From positions 1 through 64,000 of the forward strand of contig JACRIK010000035.1 of assembly GCA_016235865.1 (NCBI GenBank): a DNA stretch of 64,000 nt. Reading direction: 5' to 3'. This DNA is from Planctomycetota bacterium (GTDB lineage: Bacteria; Planctomycetota; MHYJ01; JACQXL01). A model generated the notes under the pieces. The model saw nothing but the letters and a program-made list of their open reading frames with translations. It was not told where the DNA came from and did not search any database. A program made the position numbers and the translations under genes. Positions within the stretch are counted from its first letter, which is position 1. Each line of letters starts with the position of its first letter. This document shows, one piece after another, positions 45,132 through 54,418 of this stretch.

Positions 45132-45620
45132 CTAAGACTCAGCACGAGGTGTCTTTGCTTCCGCTTCCTCTACGACCCATAAGCGACAGGTGGCTGAAAT
45201 TTCAGGATGAGGCTCTATCTTAATACGGTAAACACCCAATTCTTTTATCGGCGTTTCCATTTTTATCATCTCATCTTTAATGCCAGTGATATTCTCTTTA
45301 GCCAAAGCATCAATAATTACCTGGGGTGAAACAGAACCAAACAGAACGCCCTCTTCATTTGCCTTTACTTCAATTGTACAAGAAGCGTTTTCTATCTTTA
45401 CGGCCAGCTCTTTAAGATTACTCACCATTTCAACCTCGGACCGAACCAGGCGTTTCTTTTCTCTTTCCAATTCTAAAAGGTTTTCTTTGGTCGACAGGAA
45501 CGCCAGTTTTTGAGGAAAAAGATAATTACGGGCATAGCCCTTTCTGACCTTAACTACTTCACCACGATTACCCAGGGTCTTAACATCTTTTCTTAGCAAT
45601 ACTTCTATTACAGCACTCAT
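45132..45620 (-). CDS. rplI: 50S ribosomal protein L9
   Basis: 162 residues. N-terminal domain EVLLRKDVKTLGNRGEVVKVRKGYARNYLFP (the L9 signature), a long connecting helix and a C-terminal RNA-binding domain. A short Glu/Ala-rich tail extends the C-terminus. Confidence 0.96.
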   Translation of the reverse strand: MSAVIEVLLRKDVKTLGNRGEVVKVRKGYARNYLFPQKLAFLSTKENLLELEREKKRLVRSEVEMVSNLKELAVKIENASCTIEVKANEEGVLFGSVSPQVIIDALAKENITGIKDEMIKMETPIKELGVYRIKIEPHPEISATCRLWVVEEAEAKTPRAES

Positions 45621-45631
45621 CTATCTACTCC

Positions 45632-45904
45632 CTATCTCATTCCCGGATATGGTATCAAAGCCATATACCGGGCTAATTTAATGGCATTTTCCACCTTCCG
45701 CTGGTGTTTAATACAGTTACTGTTGCGTCTGCGGGTTGTTATTTTACCCTGCTGATTATGAAACTTTTGCAGGGCTTGCGTGTCCTTGTAATCTATTAAC
45801 TTATTTTTATCCTTACAAAAACGACATTTACCCATTTTCTTAAAACTCTGCTTCGGCCTTCTACTCTTAAACTTCCCTTTTAATTCTTTCTTCATCATTC
45901 TCAT
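45632..45904 (-). CDS. rpsR: 30S ribosomal protein S18
   Basis: 90 residues with CRFCKDKNKLIDYKD and the S18 signature region GKITTRRRNSNCIKHQRKVENAIKLARYMALIPY. It pairs with S6 on the platform. It keeps four cysteines (CRFC and two others), suggesting a zinc-containing form. Confidence 0.96.
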   Translation of the reverse strand: MRMMKKELKGKFKSRRPKQSFKKMGKCRFCKDKNKLIDYKDTQALQKFHNQQGKITTRRRNSNCIKHQRKVENAIKLARYMALIPYPGMR

Positions 45905-45985
45905 CTTTTTTCCTATCTAATATATTTTAACGGTTAGCACGGTATAAATAAGCGTAATTTTGGCGTCTATAAGCGCCGGCTAATA

Positions 45986-46426
45986 TTAAAAAGGGATATC
46001 ATCGTCAGTTCCAGCGTCAGGCAATTCATCCGGAGACGCTTCTTTTGAAGACATTTCTTCCCTTACTGTCTCCTCACCACCCATACCATCGTTCTTTGGC
46101 TTAGCTCCGATAAATTTAACCTGGTTAGCCACCACTTTCATTTTAGAGTGCTTCTGCCCATCTTTTTCCCATCGGTCTAATTGCAATCTGCCCTCAATAA
46201 ATACAGGTCGACCCTTCTTAAGAAAGGTCGCACAATTCTCAGCTTGCTTTTTCCAAACCACGATATCTATAAACAAAGGGTCTTCCTTACGCTCTCCGCT
46301 GGAAGTAAGATACGAATTATTTACGGCCAGCCCTAACTTGCAAACAGCCGCTCCTTGTGGCGTGTAGCTCAATTCTGGGTCACGTGTTAAATTACCCATC
46401 AACAAAACTTTGTTGAAATATGCCAT
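45986..46426 (-). CDS. ssb: Single-stranded DNA-binding protein
   Basis: 146 residues. OB-fold (about 1-105) with NKVLLMGNLTRDPELSYTPQG and FIEGRLQLDRWEKDGQKHSK, then a disordered acidic linker ending in DDDIPF, the tip that recruits replication and repair proteins. Confidence 0.96.
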   Translation of the reverse strand: MAYFNKVLLMGNLTRDPELSYTPQGAAVCKLGLAVNNSYLTSSGERKEDPLFIDIVVWKKQAENCATFLKKGRPVFIEGRLQLDRWEKDGQKHSKMKVVANQVKFIGAKPKNDGMGGEETVREEMSSKEASPDELPDAGTDDDIPF

Positions 46427-46441
46427 CGGTTTCTCCTTATT

Positions 46442-46807
46442 TTATTTCTTGGTTTCGGCGGTTATAGCGCTGGCCGACGCCACTGGCTCTTTACAACTAC
46501 TCAGCATCTTTTCCTTCATTGACGGCTCTATAAATAAAATTAACGACCTGACAATAACGGTTGATAAATCACATTCATTCCTGATTTTTGAGATATTCTC
46601 CGGCTCGGTCTCAAAATATGAAAGATAATAAGTACCGCGCCGGTGTCCTTTTATCTTATAAGCCAGATTCTTATCAGCCCATTTCATCTCTTTAAGTATT
46701 TTTGCGTTATACTTGTCCAACATGTTATGGATATATTCGGGCATTTTGCCGTCCTTGCTAGCTGTTGACGGATCAACAAGAAACATCGCCTCATAGGTTT
46801 TCATCAT
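46442..46807 (-). CDS. rpsF: 30S ribosomal protein S6
   Basis: 121 residues starting MMKTYEAMFLVDPS, with the S6 block WADKNLAYKIKGHRRGTYYLSYFE. GGAG lies just before the ATG pair; an earlier ATG would put that site inside the gene. The C-terminal tail is Ala/Thr-rich. Confidence 0.94.
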   Translation of the reverse strand: MMKTYEAMFLVDPSTASKDGKMPEYIHNMLDKYNAKILKEMKWADKNLAYKIKGHRRGTYYLSYFETEPENISKIRNECDLSTVIVRSLILFIEPSMKEKMLSSCKEPVASASAITAETKK

Positions 46808-46819
46808 AATTCTCTCCAA

Positions 46820-47392
46820 TCAATTATATTTGTTCATACTTTTTTCAATGCCGTTTTGTATATAAAACACTATTGCTTCAACAGCGCTATTTAAAGCCTG
46901 CTTTATTTCCTTTTCCTCTGTCACTGTAAACTTATCCAACACGAAATTCATTGGGTCAACACCATCCGGCAACCCAATACCAACCCGTAGCCGGTGGAAT
47001 TTATTATCGCCCAGTTGCCCGATAATTGACTGCAATCCTTTGTGGCCACCACTGGAACCTTCACGCCTGAACCTAACGGTTCCTATCGGCAGGTTATAGT
47101 CATCTAAAACTACCAATAAACCATCTATCGGCTCTGAAAAATTCTGTGCTATAACAGCCGCAGCCGTCCCAGAATTATTCATATAGGTCTGCGGCTTTAC
47201 CAACAGAACCTTTTCATTTGAGACCGTTCCCTTACTCACCAACGACCGATACTCCTCTTTCAGCCGAAAAGTTTTGGTTATCCCTGCATACCATTCGGAA
47301 CAAGCCAATTTGTCAATAACCATAAACCCGACATTGTGTCGAGTCAATTCATATTTCTTGCCCGGATTACCCAATCCTATAATAATTAACAC
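46820..47392 (-). CDS. pth: Peptidyl-tRNA hydrolase
   Basis: 190 residues. Frees tRNA from prematurely released peptidyl-tRNA. IIGLGNPGKKYELTRHNVGFMVID (catalytic His about residue 19), KPQTYMNNSG and GSSGGHKGLQSI are all present. Directly after rplY, as is common. Confidence 0.95.
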   Translation of the reverse strand: MLIIIGLGNPGKKYELTRHNVGFMVIDKLACSEWYAGITKTFRLKEEYRSLVSKGTVSNEKVLLVKPQTYMNNSGTAAAVIAQNFSEPIDGLLVVLDDYNLPIGTVRFRREGSSGGHKGLQSIIGQLGDNKFHRLRVGIGLPDGVDPMNFVLDKFTVTEEKEIKQALNSAVEAIVFYIQNGIEKSMNKYN

Positions 47393-47395
47393 GAG

Positions 47396-48112
47396 TTATT
47401 TCTTATGTTCCTTAGATTCCTTGGGCGTTGCGGCTTTGGCATCCTGTTTGGCAGCCGGAGCCTTAGCGCCCGCTTCACCTTCAACTTCTTCAACCGGTTT
47501 CTTTGCGGTAATCACTTCCGGTTCTGCTGGAGCGCCTTCAGCCGGTGTCGGCGGTGCAACCTCTTCCACCTTCGGCAGGTGCACACCAGCCACCGCCACC
47601 TCCGGCACAACCGTGGTAGTAACGCCCTTAGGCAATATCAAATCTTTAACCCTAATCAAGCCATTTAATTCAAGATTGCCAACATCCACCTCAATTTTCT
47701 CGGGAATAGCCGTAGGCAGGCATTTAACACTTATTGATTTAAGTGTATGTTCCAGCACACCGCCTTCCTTAACACCTTTAGGAACACCCTTGAGAACAAT
47801 TTCTATCTGAACCGTAATGAATTCGTCCATAGCCACACGGGCAAAATCAATATGCGTAATATACTCTTCGGCTGCATTGTATTTGAGTTCCTTCACCAGA
47901 ACCTTCTCGGTTTTATTCGGCAATACCAAATCAACAAGCCGCGCAGTATGCCCAAGCAGTTTTAACGCTTCTTTTTTATTCACCACTAACGCCTGGTTGA
48001 CATCCTTGCCTCCGTATATAACGGCCGGAACCAAACTCTGAAGACGCATTCTGCGGCATTCCTTGGTGCCCTTCTTTTCTCTTAATTCCGCCTTCACTGA
48101 AATCGTTTCCAT
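47396..48112 (-). CDS. rplY: 50S ribosomal protein L25 (CTC form)
   Basis: A 238-residue L25/general stress protein CTC, binding 5S rRNA. The N-terminal domain (VKAELREKKGTKECRRMRLQSLVPAVIYGG) and the C-terminal beta domain (VEVDVGNLELNGLIRVKDLILPKGV) are present. The last 50 residues are a low-complexity Ala/Pro/Glu/Lys tail. Confidence 0.93.
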   Translation of the reverse strand: METISVKAELREKKGTKECRRMRLQSLVPAVIYGGKDVNQALVVNKKEALKLLGHTARLVDLVLPNKTEKVLVKELKYNAAEEYITHIDFARVAMDEFITVQIEIVLKGVPKGVKEGGVLEHTLKSISVKCLPTAIPEKIEVDVGNLELNGLIRVKDLILPKGVTTTVVPEVAVAGVHLPKVEEVAPPTPAEGAPAEPEVITAKKPVEEVEGEAGAKAPAAKQDAKAATPKESKEHKK

Positions 48113-48135
48113 AGAATCATTTTTCTCCTAATCTA

Positions 48136-49083
48136 TCATATAAATAGCGAGCTCACCGATTCGCTGTTATGGATTCGCCTGATGGTTTCACCCAGCAAGT
48201 CAGACACGGATAACACCTTTATAAACGGTCTTACTTTAGACGGGCTTAAAGGTATCGTATCAGTAATAATCACCTCTTTAAATTTCGCCTTGGCTAATTT
48301 ATCCAAGGCATTGCCGCTCAGAACCGCATGAGAGGCGCAAACATAAGCGTTCTTAGCGCCTTTGGTTCTTAAAACCTCAGCTGCCTCGCTGATGGTCGTG
48401 GCTGTCGATATCATATCATCAACCAGCAGAACATTCTTGCCCGCCACATCGCCGATAATATGCATTACCTCAGTTTGTTTGGAACCGATACGCCTCTTAT
48501 CAACAATAGCCAGTTCGGCATTTAACTTCTTGGCATACGACCGCGCCATCTTGATGCCGCCCACATCAGGCGAAACCACCGTCAGGTTTGGTATATTCAG
48601 CCGTTGAAGATAATCTATCATTACCGGCGCGGCATAAAGATGGTCCAGCTGGATATCAAAAAACGCCTGTATCTGCGCGGCGTGTAAATCTATAGTCAGC
48701 ACCCGGTCAACCCCGGCCTTGGTAATCATATTGGCCACCAACTTGGCGGTAATGGGCACACGGCCTTCGGCCTTGCGGTCCTGCCGGGCATAACCAAAAT
48801 AAGGCAATACCGCAGTCACCCGTTCAGCCGAGGCGCGTTTCAGGCAATCTATGATAATCAGGAGCTCCATCAGATTATCATTACTCGGCGTGCAGGTCGA
48901 CTGAATCACGAACACATCAGCCCCGCGCACGTCGTCATTAACCTTAACCTCTATTTCGCCGTCCGGGAAGGTGCCGATATGGATATCGCCTACCTTGACA
49001 CCTAATTTAGCGCAAACCTTGCGGCTTAAGGCAGCGCTGGCCCTGCCGCTGAAAACCTGTAATCGATTTCTTAAGCCCATCAT
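48136..49083 (-). CDS. prs: Ribose-phosphate pyrophosphokinase
   Basis: Makes PRPP for purine, pyrimidine, His and Trp synthesis. At 315 residues from MMGLRNRLQVFSGRAS it has the normal length; AAGGAG lies 8 nt upstream, and a longer frame would overlap glmU. Signatures: DLHAAQIQAFFDI (about residues 130-142), VVSPDVGGIKMARSYA and the PRPP loop VLLVDDMISTATT (about 217-229). Confidence 0.95.
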   Translation of the reverse strand: MMGLRNRLQVFSGRASAALSRKVCAKLGVKVGDIHIGTFPDGEIEVKVNDDVRGADVFVIQSTCTPSNDNLMELLIIIDCLKRASAERVTAVLPYFGYARQDRKAEGRVPITAKLVANMITKAGVDRVLTIDLHAAQIQAFFDIQLDHLYAAPVMIDYLQRLNIPNLTVVSPDVGGIKMARSYAKKLNAELAIVDKRRIGSKQTEVMHIIGDVAGKNVLLVDDMISTATTISEAAEVLRTKGAKNAYVCASHAVLSGNALDKLAKAKFKEVIITDTIPLSPSKVRPFIKVLSVSDLLGETIRRIHNSESVSSLFI

Positions 49084-49096
49084 TTTAGGTTTCTCC

Positions 49097-50392
49097 TTAT
49101 TTTCCGCCAGAGGCGGATCCGTCTTTGGAGGACAATACTTGAGCCGGTATGCCCACCACGGTCTCATTATTTCCTACGTTCTTGCCTCTGGTCACGACCG
49201 CCCCGGCGCCGGTTTTAGAGTTCTTGCCCATCTTTACCGGGGCCACCAGAATAGTCCCGCTGCCGGTCGAGGCGCCGTCCTCGATAATTGTCTGCTCTTT
49301 GCTAATACCATCATAATTGGCCGTAATGGTACCGGCTCCGATATTGACATTATCACCGATAACGGCATCGCCCAAATAACTCAGGTGTTTGGCTTTAGAA
49401 TGCCGGCCCAGCCGGGTTTTCTTGGCTTCGGTAAAATTACCCACCTCAGCCCGATCCTCCAGAACCGTCCCGCCCCTTAAATGGCTGAACGGTCCGACCT
49501 CGCATCCTGAGCCAATCACCACATTAGAATGTATCACAGTAAAAGGATACACTATTGTATCCCTACCAATCGTTACTCCTTCCTCAATATAGGTATTTTC
49601 CGGAGCAACAACCGTTACGCCTCCTCTGATAAAATCGTTTATTATCCGCCGGCGCATTATGGCACCGGCCGTATTTAATTCCTCAATTGTATTTACGCCC
49701 AAACATTCAGCCGGGTTACTCGCCCGAAACCCATCTATCTTCTTACCTTCCTTGGCCAAGATATCTATTACCTTGGTCAGGTAATACTCGCCGTTGGCTG
49801 TATTGGGCATCACCTTATCCAAAGCCCGAAAAACATCCGGGCTAAAGATATAGGTTCCGGAATTTATCTCCTTTATCCTCTTTTCTTTCTCGCCGGCTTC
49901 TTTTGCCTCTATAATGCCTTTAACATTCCCTTTTTTATCTCGCACCATCCGCCCATAAGCCGCCGGGTTATCTAACTCGCAAGTAAGAATTGTAGCCGCT
50001 GTCTTAGGCGAATCCTGATGTGCCTGAATGAGCTCCCTCAACAATCCGGCACTCAATAATGGTGTATCGCCGCAGAGCACCAGAATCAATCCATCAAACG
50101 ATTCTAAAAAGGACCGTGTCCTGCCTAAAGCATCGCCTGAGCCATTCAATTGATCCTGGTCAACCCACTGGATATTCTCACCCTTAAAGGCATCCTTTAC
50201 CTTATCCCGTTCATGGCCTACAACGACATATGTCTTTTCTACACCGCTTAATTCATTGAGCGTTTTAAGCATGTAATAAAGCAACGGCTGGCCGCATATT
50301 TCCTGAAGCACTTTGGGGCGGTCCGAACCCATCCGCGTCCCCTTGCCAGCGGCCAAGACCACAGCAGCAACCCTAATCTTACCTTTCTTCAT
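49097..50392 (-). CDS. glmU: Bifunctional UDP-GlcNAc pyrophosphorylase/acetyltransferase
   Basis: Makes UDP-GlcNAc for peptidoglycan and lipid A. The N-terminal uridyltransferase has AAVVLAAGKGTRMGSDRPKVL and LCGDTPLL. The C-terminal left-handed beta-helix has YPFTVIHSNVVIGSGCEVGPFSHLRGG, VGNFTEAKKTRLGRHSKAKHLSYLGDA and ANYDG. At 431 residues it is about 25 shorter than E. coli GlmU, mainly at the C-terminus. It ends 13 nt before prs. Confidence 0.93.
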   Translation of the reverse strand: MKKGKIRVAAVVLAAGKGTRMGSDRPKVLQEICGQPLLYYMLKTLNELSGVEKTYVVVGHERDKVKDAFKGENIQWVDQDQLNGSGDALGRTRSFLESFDGLILVLCGDTPLLSAGLLRELIQAHQDSPKTAATILTCELDNPAAYGRMVRDKKGNVKGIIEAKEAGEKEKRIKEINSGTYIFSPDVFRALDKVMPNTANGEYYLTKVIDILAKEGKKIDGFRASNPAECLGVNTIEELNTAGAIMRRRIINDFIRGGVTVVAPENTYIEEGVTIGRDTIVYPFTVIHSNVVIGSGCEVGPFSHLRGGTVLEDRAEVGNFTEAKKTRLGRHSKAKHLSYLGDAVIGDNVNIGAGTITANYDGISKEQTIIEDGASTGSGTILVAPVKMGKNSKTGAGAVVTRGKNVGNNETVVGIPAQVLSSKDGSASGGK

Positions 50393-50423
50393 TTATACCA
50401 TCCCGGGTTATATCCGCAAAATG

Positions 50424-50918
50424 TTATTTGTGATCATCAACCGGAGGCGTATGTTCCGGCGCGGTATTCTCAGCACCAATAAACTTCTCCAGTTCCTCTA
50501 TGGCTACATCCACGCCATCCTTCTGGGCTTTTAACTGCTTCAGGAGGATTCCAACCGATGCCTGAAGATTCTGGCTGAGCTTCACCATCGTCTCTTCCTT
50601 GATGGCGGCCAGGTCTTTAAGGGCGACCTTGATATCTTCCAGCCGCTTCTCTATCTCTTTCATCATCTTCTGTTCCCGGTCATACATCTGGATATCCACG
50701 TAACTCTTCAGAGCATAACTTGATTCTATATTGGCAATGCGTTTGGATGATTCCATCTCAAACTTGCCGATAGAATCCTTCACCTGCTTGGACAATTCCG
50801 CGGTGGTCTCTTCTTTGCTCTTCTTGACTTCCTCAAGAACGAAACCTTTGGAGGCGCAGCCGATAAACATGCTGCCACCCAATAAAAGTGCGCTGCCCAT
50901 TACTAACAACTTCCTCAT
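50424..50918 (-). CDS. Coiled-coil lipoprotein
   Basis: 164 residues with a lipoprotein signal (LLLGGSMFIGCASKG, Cys about 21), then nearly continuous charged heptad-like helix to about residue 150 and a Pro/His/Asp tail. Such proteins are usually anchored in the outer membrane facing the periplasm and act as spacers or trimers. No enzymatic motif. Function unknown; lies upstream of glmU on the same strand. Confidence 0.65.
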   Translation of the reverse strand: MRKLLVMGSALLLGGSMFIGCASKGFVLEEVKKSKEETTAELSKQVKDSIGKFEMESSKRIANIESSYALKSYVDIQMYDREQKMMKEIEKRLEDIKVALKDLAAIKEETMVKLSQNLQASVGILLKQLKAQKDGVDVAIEELEKFIGAENTAPEHTPPVDDHK

Positions 50919-50985
50919 ATCTCCCCCTCCATTAGTGGCTGTTAGTCATCTGCCCGCATGGGCGGATGGCGTTATAGCCACTTAT

Positions 50986-51005
50986 GTCCCGATGAATATC
51001 GGGAC
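50986..51005. repeat. GTCCCGAT/ATCGGGAC inverted repeat
   Basis: Perfect 8-bp arms around GAAT, preceded at about 50951-50966 by another palindrome CTGCCCGCATGGGCGG. They occupy the hisS-lipoprotein gap. A sibling sequence sits inside the gene at 62894-63196. Confidence 0.7.
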
Positions 51006-51016
51006 TACATTATTAT

Positions 51017-52291
51017 CTATTTCTTTTCTCTTATTTCTTCAACAAGAGCGGTTAATTTCACTTCTTTCTCTATTCCGGTCGCCATCTCTTTAAGTTTAAC
51101 TACATCTCTGGACAGTTCGTCCGGTCCGAGCACCGCCACAAACCGCGCCTTAAGTTTATCCGCGTTCCTGAACTGGGCCTTGACGCTCTTGGCCTCGTAA
51201 TCCATATCAGCGCTGATTGATTCATTCCGCAGCTGTCTAACCACCTGAAACGCCTGCGCACCCAAAGTCGGGTCCGTGGTCACGACATACACTGCCAGCG
51301 CCGATTGGCCAATCTCCTTTTTAACAACATTCTTCAGGACTTCAATTACCCGCTCCAAGCCGATGCCAAACCCAACGGCCGGAGTGGCCGGACCGCCCAT
51401 TTCGGCAATCAGGTTGTCGTACCGGCCGCCGCCACAGAGCGTATCCTGGGCGCCCAACCCGGAGTGGGTTATCTCGAAAACCGTCCGGGTATAATAATCA
51501 AACCCCCGGACCAGATGATTGTTCAAGCTATAGCTTATCTTGCTATCATCCAGCCCTTTTCGGACCGCCTCAAAATGCCCCTTGCAACCCGGACAGAGGT
51601 ATTTCTCTAAAGGCTCAATTTGAGACCCAATTTCATAACATTTCCTGTTCTTGCAGTCAAGAATTCTCAGGATATTTTTGCTAAATCTGCGCTGGCAGTC
51701 CCCGCACAAATCAGCCGTTGATTTGGACAAACTATCCCTGAGCGCCTCGCTATATGTCTCGCGGCATTCAGGGCAGCCGATAGAATTTATGCTCAACCGG
51801 TAATCCTTGATGCCCAGCGCCTCAAAGAATCTCAGCGCCAGGTCAATCACCTCAACGTCCAGCAAGGGATGGTCGGAACCCAGCGCCTCAACGCCGACTG
51901 AATGAAACTCACGTAAGCGGCCTTTCTGTGGACGCTCATATCTGAACAAGGACCCCAGATAATAAAACTTTTGGAATTTCTTAATCTTATCCAGATTGTT
52001 TTCCAGGTAAGCCCGAACCACCGGCGCAGTCAATTCCGGTCTGAGCACCATCGCATCCTTATCATCGGGCTCCTCTTTCCGTGATTGTAATAAATACATC
52101 TGCTTTTCCACCACATCGGATGTCTCGCCAGCCGAGCGGTTAAAGACAGAATAAAACTCCATTATGGGCGTGCGGATCTCAGAATAGCCGTATCTGCCGA
52201 AAACATCCTTGACCGTATCTTCAACAAACTTCCAGAGCCCCATCTGCTCCGGCAGAATATCCTCTGTCCCTTGCGGCTTTCTTAATTTCAT
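51017..52291 (-). CDS. hisS: Histidyl-tRNA synthetase
   Basis: Class II synthetase of 424 residues. Motif 2 region LFRYERPQKGRLREFHSVGVEALG (about 112-135), the HisA motif LVRGFDYYTRTVFEI (about 262-276) and motif 3 GFGIGLERVI (about 306-315), then an anticodon-binding domain. Cys-rich segments (CPECRE, CGDC, CPGC) suggest a structural zinc insertion. Confidence 0.95.
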   Translation of the reverse strand: MKLRKPQGTEDILPEQMGLWKFVEDTVKDVFGRYGYSEIRTPIMEFYSVFNRSAGETSDVVEKQMYLLQSRKEEPDDKDAMVLRPELTAPVVRAYLENNLDKIKKFQKFYYLGSLFRYERPQKGRLREFHSVGVEALGSDHPLLDVEVIDLALRFFEALGIKDYRLSINSIGCPECRETYSEALRDSLSKSTADLCGDCQRRFSKNILRILDCKNRKCYEIGSQIEPLEKYLCPGCKGHFEAVRKGLDDSKISYSLNNHLVRGFDYYTRTVFEITHSGLGAQDTLCGGGRYDNLIAEMGGPATPAVGFGIGLERVIEVLKNVVKKEIGQSALAVYVVTTDPTLGAQAFQVVRQLRNESISADMDYEAKSVKAQFRNADKLKARFVAVLGPDELSRDVVKLKEMATGIEKEVKLTALVEEIREKK

Positions 52292-52359
52292 ATCCCAATG
52301 ATATTAAAGCCATTCATCAATATCAAGAAATTCAATATGAATAATAAACCGGACATGCT

Positions 52360-53274
52360 TTATCCCAGGGCTTCTGTAATAATCTTGTAACTCCGTTCCG
52401 TGTCATCTCCGGGTTTGCATTCTATCCATTTTATATCCGGGAAGCGCCGGAACCAGGTCATCTGCTTCCGGGCTAAGTAGCGGGTGCCCTTCTTAACTTC
52501 CTCTTTGGCCACCTCTAATGTGATCTCTCCATTCAGATGCCTGATAACCTCCTTGTAACCGATGGCCTCCCCGGCCTGCTTACCCAATCCTTTGCCAGAA
52601 TTAATTAAACCTTTAACCTCTTCCACCAACCCAGCATTAAACATCCGCTCCACCCGCTCATCAATCCGCAGGTATAATTCCTCCGGCTTCCATTTCAGGC
52701 CAACCATCTTCACCGAATAGCGCAACTCGGTCTTGCTAAAATGGGTTTGTAATGACGAGATGGTTTTGCCGGTCAGGCGATAAACCTCCAACGCCCGGAT
52801 AATCCGCTTGCGGTCATTGGCATGAATCTTATCCGCCTTAGCCGGGTCAACCTTTATTAATTGCTCGTAGAGAAATGCCAGCCCCTTTTCCGAGGCGGCC
52901 TTTTCTAATTCGGCTCTTATTACTGAATCAGTGCCTGAACCGGAAAATATCCCGTAGAGCCACGCCTTGAGATACATCGGCGTGCCGCAGACCAACAAAG
53001 GTTTCCTGTCCCGTTTGTTAATATCCGCAATTGCCTTATCGCAGTCACGGACAAACTTAGCCACATTATATTCTTCATGCGGTTCAACTATATCTATCAG
53101 GTGATATCGTAACTTCTTCTGCTGTTCCGAAAACGGTTTGGACGTGCCGATATCCATACCCCGGTATATCTTCATCGAGTCAGCCGAGATTATTTCGTAA
53201 TCACCCTGATTGGCGATTCGGGAGGCAAGGGCGCTCTTACCGCTGGCGGTCTGGCCAATGATTATCCTGAGCAT
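52360..53274 (-). CDS. miaA: tRNA dimethylallyltransferase
   Basis: Adds the isopentenyl group to A37 of tRNAs reading UNN codons. The P-loop is IIIGQTASGKSALA (about residues 4-17), with ISADSMKIYRGMDIGTSKP (about 31-49), HLIDIVEPHEEYNVA and the C-terminal GTRYLARKQMTWFR. The ATG at 53274 follows AAAGG; a GTG 9 nt upstream is the alternative. Length 304. Confidence 0.95.
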   Translation of the reverse strand: MLRIIIGQTASGKSALASRIANQGDYEIISADSMKIYRGMDIGTSKPFSEQQKKLRYHLIDIVEPHEEYNVAKFVRDCDKAIADINKRDRKPLLVCGTPMYLKAWLYGIFSGSGTDSVIRAELEKAASEKGLAFLYEQLIKVDPAKADKIHANDRKRIIRALEVYRLTGKTISSLQTHFSKTELRYSVKMVGLKWKPEELYLRIDERVERMFNAGLVEEVKGLINSGKGLGKQAGEAIGYKEVIRHLNGEITLEVAKEEVKKGTRYLARKQMTWFRRFPDIKWIECKPGDDTERSYKIITEALG

Positions 53275-53285
53275 ACCTTCCACCT

Positions 53286-53750
53286 TTAGTAATCATGCGG
53301 CGGTTTAGAAGGCAAATCCGGGTCTATGGTATGATCGAACTTGTCCTTGATGTCATCCATGGTCTGCTTGGGGACAAAACGGGTATGCAGCCAGTAACAT
53401 AAATAAAGGAAGAAACCGATAATGATGATGAATTCAAACGGACTGAAGACCTTGGGGGTAATACAGGCATTGATGGTATCGGCAATCCCACTGACCACTC
53501 CCTGCAAAATAGGTATCTTCTTGTAACTGGACAGGAAATCAGCCGCAATCTTGACGCCCTTGACGCCGATTAACACCGCGGCAAACAGCGCGCCGAAGAA
53601 AGCGATATTCCGGCCCAGGAAACCTCTCAGCAAACGTTCGGTCATGCGCCAGACCAGCCAGACCAGTCCGGCCGTGGTCGCGCAGGCAAAAAGAAACGCC
53701 ACTACGCTATCAACTATCTGCCAACTTGTCGGTTCTGTCATACTAAACAT
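53286..53750 (-). CDS. Multi-helix membrane protein of unknown function
   Basis: 154 residues with three hydrophobic segments (about 12-33, 43-63 and 104-122) and a cytoplasmic-type acidic C-terminal tail (DDIKDKFDHTIDPDLPSKPP). It weakly recalls CvpA-like colicin V production proteins in size and layout, but no signature is firm. It ends a few bases before miaA, so probably co-transcribed. Confidence 0.55.
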   Translation of the reverse strand: MFSMTEPTSWQIVDSVVAFLFACATTAGLVWLVWRMTERLLRGFLGRNIAFFGALFAAVLIGVKGVKIAADFLSSYKKIPILQGVVSGIADTINACITPKVFSPFEFIIIIGFFLYLCYWLHTRFVPKQTMDDIKDKFDHTIDPDLPSKPPHDY

Positions 53751-53771
53751 TCCTTTCCTTTAAAGGGGTCA

Positions 53772-53868
53772 ACCCCGCACATAATAAACATTTTAAGTAT
53801 CTCATCATCTATCACCAACGGCTTAACCACTTTCCATCAAGATTGTTACCATCATTTATGTGCGGGGT
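53772..53868. mobile_element. 97-bp element with 13-bp terminal inverted repeats (copy 2)
   Basis: Same ends as copy 1 (ACCCCGCACATAA and TTATGTGCGGGGT), same CA flanks, similar size, but an interior that does not align with copy 1. Lies between a membrane protein gene and the TPR gene promoter. Confidence 0.7.
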
Positions 53869-53890
53869 CAATTAAATACCGCTAAAAAAC

Positions 53891-53919
53891 TTGACTCCAT
53901 AATCCGATACTATTATACT
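53891..53919 (+). promoter_or_regulatory. Promoter of the TPR gene
   Basis: TTGACT (53891-53896), 17-bp spacer, TATACT (53914-53919). The expected transcript starts near 53926, beyond the first in-frame ATGs, so it decides in favour of the start at 53989. Confidence 0.65.
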
Positions 53920-53988
53920 ATGATAAAGAGCCAGAAGATACCCCGGCTTAGCCCGGCGTTGAGCGGATTATTAGAAAGTAAAGCAACA

Positions 53989-54378
53989 ATGAAGAAACCG
54001 CCGCAGACCGAAGAAGTATTCAAGCGGTTTGAGATCGGATTATATGAAGCCGCCCTGCGCTCAAACCCCAATAATGTCGAAGCCCTCCGTTCCCTGGGTT
54101 ATATCTATTCCCGCGAAGGACTGCATGACAAGGCCGTGGAGATAGACAAGCGCCTGGTCCGGCTCCTGCCTGAAGAATCCATTGTCCATTACAACCTGGC
54201 CTGTTCATACTCCCAGCTCAATAATCTTGAGGGCGCCTTGAGCGAACTGGAGATGTCCGTGCTCCTGGGTTATAATGATTGGAAGCATATGGACGGCGAC
54301 AAAGACCTGGACAACCTCAGAAAAGACCCCCGCTACCAGCAAGTGATGTCAGCGCTCAAGAAGAAGTACATTGTCTAA
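53989..54378 (+). CDS. Small TPR-repeat protein
   Basis: About 129 residues from MKKPPQTEEVF. Two to three tetratricopeptide repeats are visible (ALRSNPNNVEALRSLGYIYSREGLHDKAVEI, then VHYNLACSYSQLNNLEGALSELE) plus a final DLDNLRKDPRYQQVM segment typical of TPR proteins. Protein-protein adaptor; partner unknown. An ATG at 53920 is in frame but overlaps the promoter. Its end overlaps the untranslated leader of queC. Confidence 0.75.
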   Translation: MKKPPQTEEVFKRFEIGLYEAALRSNPNNVEALRSLGYIYSREGLHDKAVEIDKRLVRLLPEESIVHYNLACSYSQLNNLEGALSELEMSVLLGYNDWKHMDGDKDLDNLRKDPRYQQVMSALKKKYIV

Positions 54379-54418
54379 AAGTAGACAGTATACAGTAGTC
54401 AGTAGACAGCAAAAAGAA

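Noticed and set aside
48136-49167. Longer prs start overlapping glmU
   Set aside because: The extra 28 residues are not conserved and AAGGAG is well placed for the internal ATG giving the usual 315-residue protein.
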